64,000 nucleotides of DNA, taken from positions 930,001-994,000 of the forward strand of contig CAWGLN010000001.1 in assembly GCA_963823435.1 (NCBI GenBank), in the 5' to 3' direction. Position numbers and translations under genes: made by a program. Positions within the stretch are counted from its first letter, which is position 1; each line of letters starts with the position of its first letter. Shown here piece by piece: positions 27,046-37,141 of the stretch. This stretch comes from CAKZML01 sp963823435. GTDB lineage: Bacteria > Pseudomonadota > Gammaproteobacteria > Steroidobacterales > BM003. Below the pieces are notes generated by a model. It saw nothing but the letters and a program-made list of their open reading frames with translations. It ran no database searches and had not been told where the DNA came from.

Positions 27046-27378
27046 GTGAAAAAAGTGTATACCACGGATTCGCTGGTGACCGTCCAGCACCTGAAAAACC
27101 TTCTGGAGCTGGAAGGCATTTCCTGCCTGGTGAAGAACGATCAGATGTACACCCTGCGCGGTGAGGTTCCGTTCACCGAGGTCTGGCCGCAGTTATGGGT
27201 AAGCCGCGAGGCGGATCTGGCGCGTGCAGAGGAAGTGGTGGCCGAGCACCTCAAGGGTCCATCCCCGGATTTGCCCCAGTGGGTTTGCCCGCGCTGTGCG
27301 GAGTCGCTGGACGGGCAATTTACCGCCTGTTGGCACTGTGGTCAGGAGCGGTCGGCCGACTACCGGGCGGACCGCTAG
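27046..27378 (+). CDS. DUF2007 protein with C-terminal zinc ribbon
   Basis: 110 residues from GTG 27046, preceded by GGAGG at 27035-27039. The N-terminal half (MKKVYTTDSLVTVQHLKNLLE, then WVSREADLARAEEVV) is the DUF2007 fold, called a putative signal-transducing domain. The C-terminus carries CPRC and CWHCG, a likely zinc ribbon. Function unknown. It may be read from the trp transcript. Its stop overlaps the ubiB stop at CTAG (27375-27378). Confidence 0.82.
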   Translation: MKKVYTTDSLVTVQHLKNLLELEGISCLVKNDQMYTLRGEVPFTEVWPQLWVSREADLARAEEVVAEHLKGPSPDLPQWVCPRCAESLDGQFTACWHCGQERSADYRADR

Positions 27379-29015
27379 GCGGCGGGTGGGCGGGCCAGCA
27401 ACAGGGCGACCGCACCGGTACCGCCGATGGCCCAGCCCAGCCATTGTGGCTGCACTTCCAGACCGATCAACAGGGCGCCGGCAATCAGTGTCGCGCCGGC
27501 CACCATGGCCAGGTATCGATACCTGGCTGCAGCTGCAAGTTCCTTGCGTAATGCGTCTATTGCCGGGTCCCTGACGGTAAAGCTCAGGCGGCCCTCGGTG
27601 GCTTGCTGCACCAACGATTGCACCAGTTGCGGCACGTCTTGCAGGGTTTCATTCAGGTCCGGCAATTGCTGGCGCAACCTGGCCAATACATTGGCGCCGC
27701 TCAGGCGATCCTTCATCCACTGCTCAAGGATCGGCTTACCCGTCTCCCACAGATCCAGCTGCGGATACAGATGCCTGCCCAGCCCCTCGATATGCAGCAA
27801 GGTTTTCTGCAACAGGATCAGTTGGGGCTGAACTTCCATGTTAAAGCGGCGTGCCGTCTGGAACAGGCGAACCAGGAGCTGACCAAAGGAAATCTCCGCC
27901 AGCGGTTTGGCAAAAATCGGCTCGCATACCGTTCTGAATGCCGACTCCAGTTCGTCCAGGCGGGTCTCCGGTGGCACCCAGCCCGAGTCCAGGTGTAACT
28001 TCGCAACGCGGTAATAATCACGGTTGAAGAAGGCCAGGAAATTTTCTGCCAGGTAATACTGGTCGCGGGTATTCAGGGTGCCAACAATACCGAAGTCCAC
28101 GGCGATGTAACGCGGGTAATCGGGATTGGTGACGTCTACGAATATATTGCCCGGGTGCATGTCGGCATGGAAAAAGTTATGTCTGAACACCTGGGTGAAA
28201 AACAGGTACACGCCGTGATCGGCAAGTCTTTTCAGGTTGGTATTGTGCTTCTGCAAGGTATCCATATCAGCAATCGGGACACCGTGTATACGCTCCATCA
28301 CCAGCACATTCTTGCGGCAATAGTCCCAGTGCACTTCGGGCACATACAACCTGGTGGAGCCCTCGAAGTTTCGTCGCAACTGGGCGGCGTTGGCCGCCTC
28401 CCGCAACAGGTCCAATTCGTCCAGGGTTGTCTTTTCATATTCGGCAACCACTTCCACCGGATGCAGTCGCCTGCCCTCCGACCAGAATCTCTCTGCCAGA
28501 CCGGCCATGGCATACAGCACGGCGAGATCACTTTCGATACGCTTTTTCACGTTCGGGCGCAGGACCTTGACGATCACGCTCTGGCCGTCTTTCAGTATCG
28601 CGGTGTGGACCTGGGCGATAGAGGCCGCAGCCAGTGGCTCGCTGTCGAAGCTTGCAAAAACCTCGGTTACCGATTTGCCATACGCGCCTTCTATGATGGC
28701 CCTGGCTTCTGCCGATGGAAATGGCGGAACCCGATCTTGCAGTTGGGCCAACTCCATGGCCACGTCTTTTGGCAACAGGTCCGGTCGGGTTGACAGGGAC
28801 TGGCCAAACTTCACAAAGATAGGGCCCAGTTCAATCAGCGCCATACGCAGGCGAACACCCAGGGTTTCGTTATGGGAATTTCGCCGCCACCAGCCGGGAG
28901 AAAAATAACGCAGAGGTCTGAACAAATGCGTGGCCGTGACAATTTCATCCAGACCGTAGCGCAGCAACACACGCTGGATAGTCAGCAGGCGCAGGATGGT
29001 TGAGGGGCGCAACAC
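27375..29015 (-). CDS. ubiB: Ubiquinone biosynthesis regulatory kinase-like ATPase
   Basis: 546 residues, same length as E. coli UbiB. Atypical protein-kinase-like fold needed for ubiquinone assembly. The KxGQ motif appears as FVKFGQSLSTRPDLLP, the nucleotide region follows in KVLRPNVKKRIESDL, and the catalytic/metal block is HADMHPGNIF with AVDFGIVG. Two C-terminal membrane helices are visible (residues about 495-540). It starts at GTG, two bases after ubiJ stops; order ubiE-ubiJ-ubiB. Confidence 0.95.
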   Translation of the reverse strand: MLRPSTILRLLTIQRVLLRYGLDEIVTATHLFRPLRYFSPGWWRRNSHNETLGVRLRMALIELGPIFVKFGQSLSTRPDLLPKDVAMELAQLQDRVPPFPSAEARAIIEGAYGKSVTEVFASFDSEPLAAASIAQVHTAILKDGQSVIVKVLRPNVKKRIESDLAVLYAMAGLAERFWSEGRRLHPVEVVAEYEKTTLDELDLLREAANAAQLRRNFEGSTRLYVPEVHWDYCRKNVLVMERIHGVPIADMDTLQKHNTNLKRLADHGVYLFFTQVFRHNFFHADMHPGNIFVDVTNPDYPRYIAVDFGIVGTLNTRDQYYLAENFLAFFNRDYYRVAKLHLDSGWVPPETRLDELESAFRTVCEPIFAKPLAEISFGQLLVRLFQTARRFNMEVQPQLILLQKTLLHIEGLGRHLYPQLDLWETGKPILEQWMKDRLSGANVLARLRQQLPDLNETLQDVPQLVQSLVQQATEGRLSFTVRDPAIDALRKELAAAARYRYLAMVAGATLIAGALLIGLEVQPQWLGWAIGGTGAVALLLARPPAA

Positions 29016-29017
29016 GA

Positions 29018-29656
29018 TCAGGTATCCCGCCCGGCATTCAAACGCTGCTCGAGACGATCAAGCCTGGCCGCCGCACGTTCCACGCCATCACGCGCCTCAT
29101 CCACGCCGGCGCAATATTCCCGGGCTTCTGCCGGCGCCACCAGGTCCCTGCTCTCTTCCTGCAGGTATTCGGCCGTGTTGCGTTGCATGCTTTCGCCAGC
29201 CTGCCGGCCCCAGCCAAACAGGCTGCGGGCAAAATTGCCGACCTGGTGAGCCGCTACATCACCTATCAGTCGGGACAGTTCCTCCTCCCAATCCGGGTGT
29301 GCATGTTGCAGCAGGGTTTGAATGGTCTGGGCCAGTTCGGGCTCGCCGAGCAGGTCCACCTCGCCGGACCGCAACGCCAGGCTGGCGTCGTCGCCGGTCA
29401 ACCGGGCCAGTGCGAGCAAGCCCCCGGTGAGAATGACATCGGGATCTTCCGCAGGGGTGAAGCTCAGCAAGGCCCCGCTGTCGTTGAACTGCATGTACAG
29501 GGCAAGCGGGGTGCCCTTGAGAGAGACGGCCAGTACTTTTCCTGCGAGTTGCGGGAGCAAGTGCCTGGCCGGCGTGGAGGCCTGGATATTGCGGTTAAGC
29601 AAGGCCTGCAGTGGCGCCAGCATGACATCGGGCAAAGCTGGAGGACGCTGGTACAT
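29018..29656 (-). CDS. ubiJ: Ubiquinone biosynthesis accessory factor, SCP2 domain
   Basis: 212 residues. The N-terminal SCP2 lipid-binding domain (LAPLQALLNRNI through DPDVILTGGLLALARL) is followed by a C-terminal helical or coiled segment (VERAAARLDRLEQRLNA). UbiJ with UbiK organises the soluble ubiquinone-synthesis complex. The ATG overlaps the ubiE stop by one base. Identification rests on both sequence and position between ubiE and ubiB. Confidence 0.9.
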   Translation of the reverse strand: MYQRPPALPDVMLAPLQALLNRNIQASTPARHLLPQLAGKVLAVSLKGTPLALYMQFNDSGALLSFTPAEDPDVILTGGLLALARLTGDDASLALRSGEVDLLGEPELAQTIQTLLQHAHPDWEEELSRLIGDVAAHQVGNFARSLFGWGRQAGESMQRNTAEYLQEESRDLVAPAEAREYCAGVDEARDGVERAAARLDRLEQRLNAGRDT

Positions 29657-30408
29657 CAGAACTTGTATCCACGATGCAGCGCCACGATGCCACCGGTGAG
29701 ATTGTGATAGCGGGTGCGCTCGAAACCGGCGTCATTCATCATCTGCAGCAAGGTTTCCTGATCCGGGTGTTTGCGTATGGATTCGGCCAGGTAGCGGTAG
29801 CTATCCGGGTCATTGGCCACCAGCTTACCCATGAAAGGCAGCACCTTGAACGAATACAGGTCGTAGAAGGGGGTCAGGGCAGCAACCGGTCTGGAAAACT
29901 CCAGGACCATTAACTGGCCGCCCGGACGCAACGCCCGAAACATTGACGCCAGGGCCTTTTCCTTGTGTGTGACGTTGCGCAGGCCAAAGCCGATGGTGAT
30001 GCAGTCGAAACTGTTATCGGCAAACGGCAGGGCCTCGGCGTTGGCCTGGGCAAAGCTGACATTACCCACTATGCCGTCATCCAGCAGCCGATTGCGGCCT
30101 TGCTCCAGCATGGCCTGGTTGATGTCAGACAGTATGACGTGGCCTTTGGGTCCCACCTGGCGCGCCATACCCTTGGTCAGGTCCCCCGTTCCTCCCGCCA
30201 CGTCCAGCGCCGCCTGGCCAGGCAGCAAGCCGGTCTGCCCGAGGGTGAAACTCTTCCACAATCTGTGCATGCCCATGGACATGAGATCGTTCATGACATC
30301 GTACTTGGTGGCTACCGAATCGAATACGCCGCGCACCAGGCGCTGCTTTTCCTGTTCATCAACTTCGGTATAACCGAAATGGGTGGTTTTCCCGTTTTCC
30401 TGGGGCAT
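29656..30408 (-). CDS. ubiE: Ubiquinone/menaquinone biosynthesis C-methyltransferase
   Basis: 250 residues, SAM-dependent methyltransferase. SAM motif LDVAGGTGDLTKGM; signature YDVMNDLMSMGMHRLWK; second UbiE signature LKPGGQLMVLEFSRP-like segment (RALRPGGQLMVLEFSRP). It methylates the demethoxy-quinol ring. It heads the ubiE-J-B unit, 14 bases after the DUF971 gene. Confidence 0.96.
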   Translation of the reverse strand: MPQENGKTTHFGYTEVDEQEKQRLVRGVFDSVATKYDVMNDLMSMGMHRLWKSFTLGQTGLLPGQAALDVAGGTGDLTKGMARQVGPKGHVILSDINQAMLEQGRNRLLDDGIVGNVSFAQANAEALPFADNSFDCITIGFGLRNVTHKEKALASMFRALRPGGQLMVLEFSRPVAALTPFYDLYSFKVLPFMGKLVANDPDSYRYLAESIRKHPDQETLLQMMNDAGFERTRYHNLTGGIVALHRGYKF

Positions 30409-30422
30409 GCTTTTTCCCGTAT

Positions 30423-30792
30423 CTAGTCCAAGGTGCGCTTATGTCCAGCCTGGCTTAACCGTTGCAGGTAATCCTGCCATCTTTCCTCTTGCTCTTCACC
30501 GAGTTCGTACAGGTATTGCCAGCTGTACAGACCCGAATCGTGACCATCGTCGAACACCAGTTTGACTGCGTACATACCTACAGGTTCTATCGCCTTGATG
30601 TTGACCAGTTCCTTGTTTAATTGCAGGACTTCCTGCCCCGGGCCATGGCCGCGGACCGCCGCCGAGGGCGAATATACCCGGAGAAATTCGCAGGACAGGC
30701 TGGAAATTGACGCCATCGTCAAATGTCACATCCAGGATTCTCGATCGGCTGTGTAGCTTGATTTCGGTAGGTAGTTGCTTCTGGTATGGCAT
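30423..30792 (-). CDS. DUF971 protein (frameshifted in this sequence)
   Basis: About 122 residues after removing one base. The first frame reads MPYQKQLPTEIKLHSRSR to TFDDGVNF; the rest, in another frame, reads LSCEFLRVYSPSAAVRGHGPG and DGHDSGLYSWQYLYELG. Deleting one G of the GG at 30698-30699 joins them into a standard DUF971 protein. The domain is related to the N-terminus of gamma-butyrobetaine hydroxylase and its role is unknown. Its place between hslU and ubiE matches Pseudomonas. I read the shift as a sequence error. Confidence 0.82.
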
Positions 30793-30982
30793 GGGTAATC
30801 CCTGGGTGCCTCAAGATATATTCCGGACGACGTAGATTGTAAGCGAAAAGCTTCTGATTCAAGACGCGAATCGCACGGAATAGCTGGTCCGTGAAGATGG
30901 GCACCCTGGAAGCTGGATTCTCCAGTTACCGGGCGCAAGATTCATGCATAGCTCAAAGGCGCCGGTCACGATGTCGCGAATG
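30793..30982. other. Intergenic region between DUF971 gene and hslU, with a degenerate repeat
   Basis: No gene seen. GATTCAAGACGCGAATCGCAC at 30856-30876 recurs with two changes at 33907-33927 upstream of xerC. A GCGCAAGATTCATG stretch later in this gap resembles ACGCAAGATACAAG near 33980. This may be an old interspersed repeat. A promoter for the DUF971-ubi unit should lie here but none was convincing. Confidence 0.4.
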
Positions 30983-32316
30983 CTACAGGATATAGCGGGT
31001 CAGGTCCTCGTCGATCACCAGCTTGCCCAGCTGCCGGTCCACGTATGTGGAATCCACCACGAGTTCCAGCCCGGACTTGTCCGAGGCTTCAAAGGAAATC
31101 GTTTCCAGCAAACGTTCCATCACCGTGTGCAGGCGCCGGGCGCCAATGTTCTCGGTACTCTGGTTTACCTGGTATGCGACCTCGGCAATTCGTCGTACGC
31201 CGTCTGTGCTGAAACTGACCGAGACACCCTCGGTCTGGAGCAGCGCGCTGTACTGTTCTGTGAGGGATGAGTCGGGTTCAGTCAGGATGCGCACGAAATC
31301 CGCGCTGGTCAGAGCCTGCAATTCCACCCGGATGGGAAACCGGCCCTGCAATTCGGGAATCAGGTCCGAGGGCTTGGCCACGTGAAAGGCGCCGGAGGCA
31401 ATAAACAGAATATGGTCGCTGCGAACCATGCCGTACTTGGTACTCACGGTGCAGCCTTCGACCAGCGGCAACAAGTCGCGCTGTACTCCCTCGCGAGAAA
31501 CATCGGCCCCCTGGGTCTCGGCCCGACGTGCCACCTTGTCCAGTTCGTCGATGAATACGATGCCATTTTGCTCCACCTCGCGGATGGCGCGTAACTTGAT
31601 ATCTTCCTCATTCACCATGCGCCCGGCTTCTTCCTCGATCAGCAGCTTGAAGGCGTCCTTGATCTGCATCTTTCTCGATCGTGTCTTGTTGCCGGAAAGA
31701 TTCTGGAACAGGCCCTGCAGTTGATGGCTCATCTCTTCCATGCCGGGTGGGGCCATGATTTCCACACCCATGGAGACGAGACTGGGTTTCGATCTCAATC
31801 TCGCGTTCGTCGAGCTTGCCCTCGCGCAGCATTTTTCGGAACTTCTGGCGAGTGTCGCTGCCGCCTGCAGAGTCTGCTTGCGCAGGCCTCCGTGCTGCGC
31901 GGGGTTGGTAGAAGGGTGTCGAGGATCCTGTCTTCGGCCGCGTCCTCGGCACGCATGCGTACCTTGGCAGTTTCCTCCTCGCGCACCAGTTTCACCGCCA
32001 CATCGGCCAGGTCACGCACGATGCTGTCCACCTCGCGACCCACGTAGCCGACTTCGGTGAATTTGGTCGCCTCCACCTTGATGAATGGAGCCTTGGCCAG
32101 GGTTGCCAGTCTGCGCGCAATTTCGGTTTTGCCAACCCCGGTGGGGCCTATCATCAGGATGTTTTTCGGGGTGATCTCTGATCGAAGCTGCTCTGGCAGC
32201 TGCATCCGGCGCCAGCGGTTGCGCAGGGCGATGGCGACCGCTCGCTTGGCATCGTCTTGCCCGACAATGTGCTTGTCCAGTTCCTGGACGATTTCTCTTG
32301 GGGTCATCTGGGACAT
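30983..32316 (-). CDS. hslU: HslUV protease ATPase subunit (two frameshifts in this sequence)
   Basis: AAA+ unfoldase that feeds substrates to HslV. Walker A GPTGVGKTEIA, Walker B GIVFIDELDK, sensor region LFIASGAF and the C-terminal IL end (DLTRYIL) that inserts into HslV are all readable. The frame breaks near 31885 and again near 31790, within the intermediate domain. Removing one base at each gives 443 residues, exactly the E. coli length, so sequencing insertions are likely. It lies 30 bases after hslV. Confidence 0.92.
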
Positions 32317-32346
32317 AGTGTTTTACCGCTGGCAGTCGGCGGCCCC

Positions 32347-32895
32347 TCAGGCGCCTGCCTTCCTGGTCAGTTCTTCAATGATGATATTCTTGTTGGTGTA
32401 AACGCAGATTTCTGCGGCGATATTCAAGGCCTTTTCAGCGATGGTCCGGGCATCCAGGTCAGTGTTCTGAACCAGGGCCCTGGCCGCAGCCTTGGCATAG
32501 GAAGCGCCAGACCCTATCGCGAGCAAGTCATCCTCGGGTTCAATCACATCGCCATTGCCGGAAATGACGAACAGGGAATCGACATCGGCAACGCATAGCA
32601 GTGCTTCCAGCTTGCGCAGCATTCTGTCGCTGCGCCAGTCCTTTGCCAGTTCTATCGCCGCGCGGGTCAAATTTCCGTACTGCTCCAGCTTGGCCTCAAA
32701 GCGCTCAAACAGGGTAAATGCATCGGCCGTGCCGCCGGCAAATCCGGCCAGCACGCTGCCATTGTAAATACGCCGGATCTTGCGCGCGTTGCCCTTCATG
32801 ACCGTATCACCCAGGGTCACCTGGCCGTCGCCTGCAATGGCAACGGTGTTGCCCTTGCGCACAGCCAGTATTGTCGTGCCTCTGAATTGCTCCAT
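32347..32895 (-). CDS. hslV: HslUV protease catalytic subunit
   Basis: 182 residues from ATG 32895; an in-frame TTG at 32898 is not needed. Threonine protease: after the propeptide MEQFRG the mature protein starts TTILAVRK with the catalytic Thr. The GDGQVTLG and SGGASY-like (GSGASYAKAAA) motifs are normal. It forms a dodecamer capped by HslU. Confidence 0.96.
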   Translation of the reverse strand: MEQFRGTTILAVRKGNTVAIAGDGQVTLGDTVMKGNARKIRRIYNGSVLAGFAGGTADAFTLFERFEAKLEQYGNLTRAAIELAKDWRSDRMLRKLEALLCVADVDSLFVISGNGDVIEPEDDLLAIGSGASYAKAAARALVQNTDLDARTIAEKALNIAAEICVYTNKNIIIEELTRKAGA

Positions 32896-32928
32896 CAATG
32901 AATCCCCGCTTGTGGGTAACGTGCTGTT

Positions 32929-33835
32929 CTATCGGCGCCGCTTGGAACGTGGATGCGCACGGTCATATATGCGGGCCAGATGCTGGAAATCAAGGTGGGT
33001 GTAGATCTGGGTGGTGGAGATGTCCGCGTGACCCAGCAGTTCCTGCACGCCGCGCAGGTCCCCGCTGGACTCCAGCAGGTGACTGGCGAAGGAATGTCGA
33101 AACAAATGCGGATTTACCTCCACGGGCAGGCCCTGGCGCCTGGCCCAGAGTTTTACTCTTGCCTGCACGGACCGGTGACTGATGCGCCGGCCTTGCTGAC
33201 TGAGGAACATGGCATGCTCGCTGACCGCGCCCGCCATGCCGCCACGCTGTTGCAGCCACTTTCGCGAGTGCTTCGCCGGCAAATCTGCCCAGCGGGACGA
33301 TCCGTGTCTTGTTGCCTTTACCAGTGACTCGTACAGTGCGATCGGACAGGTCTACATCGGTCATGTCCAGGCTGACCAGTTCCGCCAGGCGCAGTCCCGA
33401 GGAATAAAGCAGTTCCATGATGGCCCAGTCTCGTATCGACAGCGGATCGTTATGTGGCATTTCGAGCAGCTTCCCCATCATGTCCACATCCATGGTCTTG
33501 GGGAGGCGTTTGGGTGCCTTCGGTGCGCGTACCTCGACAGCCGGGTTGGCCTTGACCACCCGCTCTCGATTCAGATAGCGGAAAAAACTCCTGACCGTCG
33601 ACAGTTGTCGTTGCAGGCTCCGGGGTGACAGCCCCTTGCGGTGGCCGGCTGCCGTAAATTGGCGTACCTGGAAGCTGCCAAGATCCTGCCAGGCCTGGAT
33701 ATCCTGCTGCTTGCAAAATTCCAGCAGGGCTTTCAGGTCCCGGTTGTAATTGCTGATGGTATGTGGCGAATACCGCCGTTCATGGTGCAGGTGGGACAAA
33801 AAGCGCTGAATCCAGTTTTGATCAGCTTCTTGCAT
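32929..33835 (-). CDS. xerC: Tyrosine recombinase XerC (frameshifted in this sequence)
   Basis: About 301 residues after correcting one base. Resolves chromosome dimers at dif with XerD. The N-terminal SAM-like DNA-binding domain (HHERRYSPHTISNYNRDL) and the catalytic Arg region (SSGLRLAELV) are in one frame. The HxxR (LFRHSFASHLL), LGHADISTTQIYTH and the nucleophilic Tyr are in another. The break lies at the AAA triplet near 33260; deleting one A gives ALAKWLQQRGG. Start MQEADQNW chosen; the frame is open upstream. Confidence 0.92.
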
Positions 33836-33994
33836 GTCCCAACCGGTCTGGTCCAGGGGGCCACTGATGTATACCGGGCATACCGGATGCGTGAGCGGGT
33901 TTGCCGGATTCAAGACGCCAATCGCGCGTGGTAGAGAGGCTATAGCCAGGATTGGCGACATGCATGCTGGAACTGGAAGACGCAAGATACAAGT

Positions 33995-34732
33995 TCATGA
34001 CTTGAGCGGTGTCCCGCCCAGGTGGCGTTGCAGTGCCATGCTCAGCAGGGCGCCGAGACGCGACAGGAACTCTGTGCTCATACCGGGGTGAAAGTGGCGA
34101 GCATTCAGGCTGCCGACCGCCAGGATCCCGATGGGATGTTGATCGAACAGCGGGATAAGCGCCGCCGATCCAATCTCGTCCGTGCCTTGACCAAACATGA
34201 AATCGCGCAAAGAGTCCCGGACCTGACCGCAGCGGGGACGAGCGCTTTCAAACAGGCTGTCAAAACCCCTTAGGTCGGGGCTGTCCACGGGCGCGACTTT
34301 CATAAATCGACCCCGCTGCGCCAGGGTCTGCAGGGCAGGGGTGTCGTCATCGATGATAATCAGGACGGATTGGTCCGAAGCAAAGTCCTCGCGCAAACTG
34401 GTTTCCACTGCAGCCAGGCAATTTTCCAGGTTGCCGGCCTTGAGCAGTCCCAGTCCCATACGGTGGATTTTCTCGGCCAACACGTCGTTGCCCCTGGCTG
34501 TCTCCACGTAATCCGCCAGTTTGCGTTCAAGCCTGTGGTTACGCTCTCGCAGCAAATCCACCTGTCTTTCGATAAGCGACACGGCGGAGCCTGAATTCAA
34601 GTGGCTCAGGCTCATTGAGGTCAGCAGGGCTGAATGCCGCTCAAAGAAATCCGGGTGTGTTTCCAGGTAGTAGGCGACCGCTTCATCGGACATACCGCCT
34701 GCCGCAATACCGGGCTTGTGCTGGGTAGTCAT
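33995..34732 (-). CDS. DUF484 family protein
   Basis: 245 residues. The N-terminus has VAYYLETHPDFFERH and SLIERQVDLLRERNHRLERKL (likely coiled coil). The C-terminal GAF-like domain includes SAALIPLFDQHPIGILAVGS and HFHPGMSTEFLSRLG. It is always found between dapF and xerC in Pseudomonas-type genomes. No defined function. The ATG overlaps the dapF stop by four bases. The 159-bp gap to xerC holds a copy of a short repeat. Confidence 0.9.
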   Translation of the reverse strand: MTTQHKPGIAAGGMSDEAVAYYLETHPDFFERHSALLTSMSLSHLNSGSAVSLIERQVDLLRERNHRLERKLADYVETARGNDVLAEKIHRMGLGLLKAGNLENCLAAVETSLREDFASDQSVLIIIDDDTPALQTLAQRGRFMKVAPVDSPDLRGFDSLFESARPRCGQVRDSLRDFMFGQGTDEIGSAALIPLFDQHPIGILAVGSLNARHFHPGMSTEFLSRLGALLSMALQRHLGGTPLKS

Positions 34733-35553
34733 AAATCAACTTTTCCTTCAAAAACAAATTCGGCGGGACCGCTCATCCAAACCGGCTGTCCCTGCCCCTT
34801 CCAGCTGACCTGGAGCCGGCCACCTGGCAACAGGACCTCCACAGATTCGTCGGTTTGTCCCCAGCGCCTTGCCATTACGGCGGCAGCACACGCTCCGGTG
34901 CCGCAGGCCAGCGTCTCACCTGTCCCGCGCTCGTAGACCCTGAGCTTCAGGGTACTCCTGTTGGCGATTTCCATGAAACCCACGTTTGCCTGGCTGGGGA
35001 AAAACGGGTGGGAGCAGATTGCCTGACCCAGTTGCGCCACCGGCGCCGTCGCCACCTGCTCTACCTGCAGGACCGCGTGGGGATTGCCCATGGATACCGC
35101 CCCGATGCGCCTTGTTTCACCGTCTATCTGCAGGTCGTAGCTGTCCTGTTCTTGCGCCGCCTGGATCGGAATAGCCTCGGGAGAGAATCGCGGAACACCC
35201 ATGTCTACGAGGACATCCTGGTTTTCCAGGCAACGCGCCCTGATTTTGCCACCGGCACTTTGCAGCAGCATTTCCTCACCCGGCCTGGATGCGTCCAGTA
35301 GCCGTGCTATACAACGGGCGCCATTTCCGCACTGCTCCACCTCGCTGCCGTCGGCGTTAAAGATCCGGTAGTAGAGGGTGGTTCCCGGTTCCCGTGGCGC
35401 CTCCAGCACCAGGGCCTGGTCAAAACCGATTCCTGTACGTCGATCGGACAGTCGCTGGATAAGCGCTGCCGTCGGCTCAAAAGGTTCCTGCCTGGAATCG
35501 ATCAAAATGAAATCGTTGCCCAAGCCCTGCATCTTGGTGAAGCAAATTTGCAT
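34729..35553 (-). CDS. dapF: Diaminopimelate epimerase
   Basis: 274 residues. Interconverts LL- and meso-diaminopimelate for lysine and peptidoglycan. The two catalytic Cys are in QCGNGARC and ACGTGACA. The start MQICFTKMQGLGNDFILID is typical. It heads dapF-DUF484-xerC and is divergent from ubiD across an 89-bp gap. Confidence 0.96.
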   Translation of the reverse strand: MQICFTKMQGLGNDFILIDSRQEPFEPTAALIQRLSDRRTGIGFDQALVLEAPREPGTTLYYRIFNADGSEVEQCGNGARCIARLLDASRPGEEMLLQSAGGKIRARCLENQDVLVDMGVPRFSPEAIPIQAAQEQDSYDLQIDGETRRIGAVSMGNPHAVLQVEQVATAPVAQLGQAICSHPFFPSQANVGFMEIANRSTLKLRVYERGTGETLACGTGACAAAVMARRWGQTDESVEVLLPGGRLQVSWKGQGQPVWMSGPAEFVFEGKVDL

Positions 35554-35642
35554 CGCCGAAGCTTAAAGGCAAAGCCAGGGGCTGTCGATCCGCAATAGTG
35601 GCGCATGGACAGCCATCGCCTTCAGTCTTTATAGTGCGCTTC

Positions 35643-37109
35643 ATGAAATACAAGGATTTGCGGGACTTCATTGCCCAGCTGGAACAGGAGGGGGAGCTTA
35701 GGCGCATCAGTGCCGAAATAGACCCTCGTCTGGAGATGACCGAAATCTGTGATCGCACTCTCAAGCGTGGTGGTCCGGCCCTGTTATTCGAGAATCCCAA
35801 GGGCTATTCGATGCCGGTCCTGGGCAATCTGTTTGGCACTCCCCGCAGGGTGGCCATGGCCATGGGCCAGGAGTCCGTGGAATCGCTGCGGGAGGTGGGG
35901 GAGTTGCTGGCCGCTCTCAAGGAGCCTGAGCCGCCCAAGGGTATGCGTGATGCCTGGGAGAAGCTCCCGGTGTTTCGCCAGGTGATGAATATGGCGCCAC
36001 GCCAGTTGAACAGCGCCCCCTGCCAGGAGCTTGTGCAGCAGGGCGAGGAAGTGGATCTTGGCCAGCTGCCGATACAGACGTGTTGGCCAGGCGATGCAGG
36101 TCCCTTGATCACCTGGGGTCTGGTGATCACACGGGGTCCCGAAAAGGATCGCCAGAACCTGGGAATCTACAGGCAGCAGGTAATCGGCAGGAATCGTCTG
36201 ATAATGCGCTGGCTCCCTCACCGGGGCGGGGCGCTGGATTTTCGAGACTGGTGTGCCAGGAATCCCGGGAAGCCTTTCCCCGTGGCGGTGGCCCTGGGCG
36301 CCGATCCGGCAACCGTGCTGGGCGCGGTGACCCCGGTTCCGGACACCTTGTCCGAATATGCCTTCGCCGGATTGTTACGGGGGTCGCGTACCGAGGTAGT
36401 AAAAGCGCAGGACAGTGATCTGCAGGTGCCGGCCAGTGCGGAAATCGTACTTGAGGGGGTAATTCACCCCGACGACATGGCGGATGAAGGGCCTTTCGGT
36501 GATCACACCGGTTACTACAACGAGGTGGAACGTTTCCCGGTGTTCACGGTAAACCGGATTACCCGTCGGCGGGATGCGATCTACCACAGTACCTACACGG
36601 GCCGTCCGCCGGACGAACCGGCGGTACTGGGGATGGCGCTGAACGAGGTGTTCGTCCCCATTTTGCGCCGGCAGTTTCCAGAGATCGTGGATTTCTACCT
36701 GCCACCCGAGGGTTGCTCCTACCGTATGGCCCTGGTCAGCATGCGCAAGCAATATCCCGGTCATGCCAAGCGCCTGATGTTTGGGATCTGGTCGTTCCTC
36801 AGGCAATTCATGTACACCAAGTTCGTGGTGGTCACCGACGAGGACGTGAATATTCGCAACTGGGAGGACGTTATCTGGGCGATGACCACTCGCATGGACC
36901 CGGCCCGCGATACGACCCTGGTGGAAAATACGCCGATTGATTACCTGGATTTTGCCTCGCCGGTGTCAGGCCTGGGTTCAAAGATGGGACTGGATGCGAC
37001 CAACAAGTGGCCTGGCGAGACCAACCGGGAGTGGGGCGTCCCCATCGAGATGAGTGACGAGGTGAAAAGACGTGTGGATGCGCTTTGGGGAGAACTGGGT
37101 CTGGACTGA
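35643..37109 (+). CDS. ubiD: 4-hydroxy-3-polyprenylbenzoate decarboxylase
   Basis: 488 residues. Prenylated-FMN-dependent decarboxylase of ubiquinone synthesis. The N-terminal MKYKDLRDFIAQLEQEGELRRI is characteristic. ENPKGYSMPVLGNLFGT, the catalytic ELEGVI-type (EIVLEGVI) and DEGPFGDHTGYY segments are present. The frame is open 15 codons upstream, but ATG 35643 gives the family N-terminus. No ubiX is seen in the window. Confidence 0.95.
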   Translation: MKYKDLRDFIAQLEQEGELRRISAEIDPRLEMTEICDRTLKRGGPALLFENPKGYSMPVLGNLFGTPRRVAMAMGQESVESLREVGELLAALKEPEPPKGMRDAWEKLPVFRQVMNMAPRQLNSAPCQELVQQGEEVDLGQLPIQTCWPGDAGPLITWGLVITRGPEKDRQNLGIYRQQVIGRNRLIMRWLPHRGGALDFRDWCARNPGKPFPVAVALGADPATVLGAVTPVPDTLSEYAFAGLLRGSRTEVVKAQDSDLQVPASAEIVLEGVIHPDDMADEGPFGDHTGYYNEVERFPVFTVNRITRRRDAIYHSTYTGRPPDEPAVLGMALNEVFVPILRRQFPEIVDFYLPPEGCSYRMALVSMRKQYPGHAKRLMFGIWSFLRQFMYTKFVVVTDEDVNIRNWEDVIWAMTTRMDPARDTTLVENTPIDYLDFASPVSGLGSKMGLDATNKWPGETNREWGVPIEMSDEVKRRVDALWGELGLD

Positions 37110-37141
37110 CCGGCGGGGCGTGGACATTGGCCGAGCTTGAA

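Noticed and set aside
30983..32316. Programmed frameshifting or pseudogene status of hslU, amt and the other broken genes
   Set aside because: No slippery-site pattern is shared, breaks occur on both strands, all are single extra bases, and corrected proteins are normal. Sequence error is simpler.
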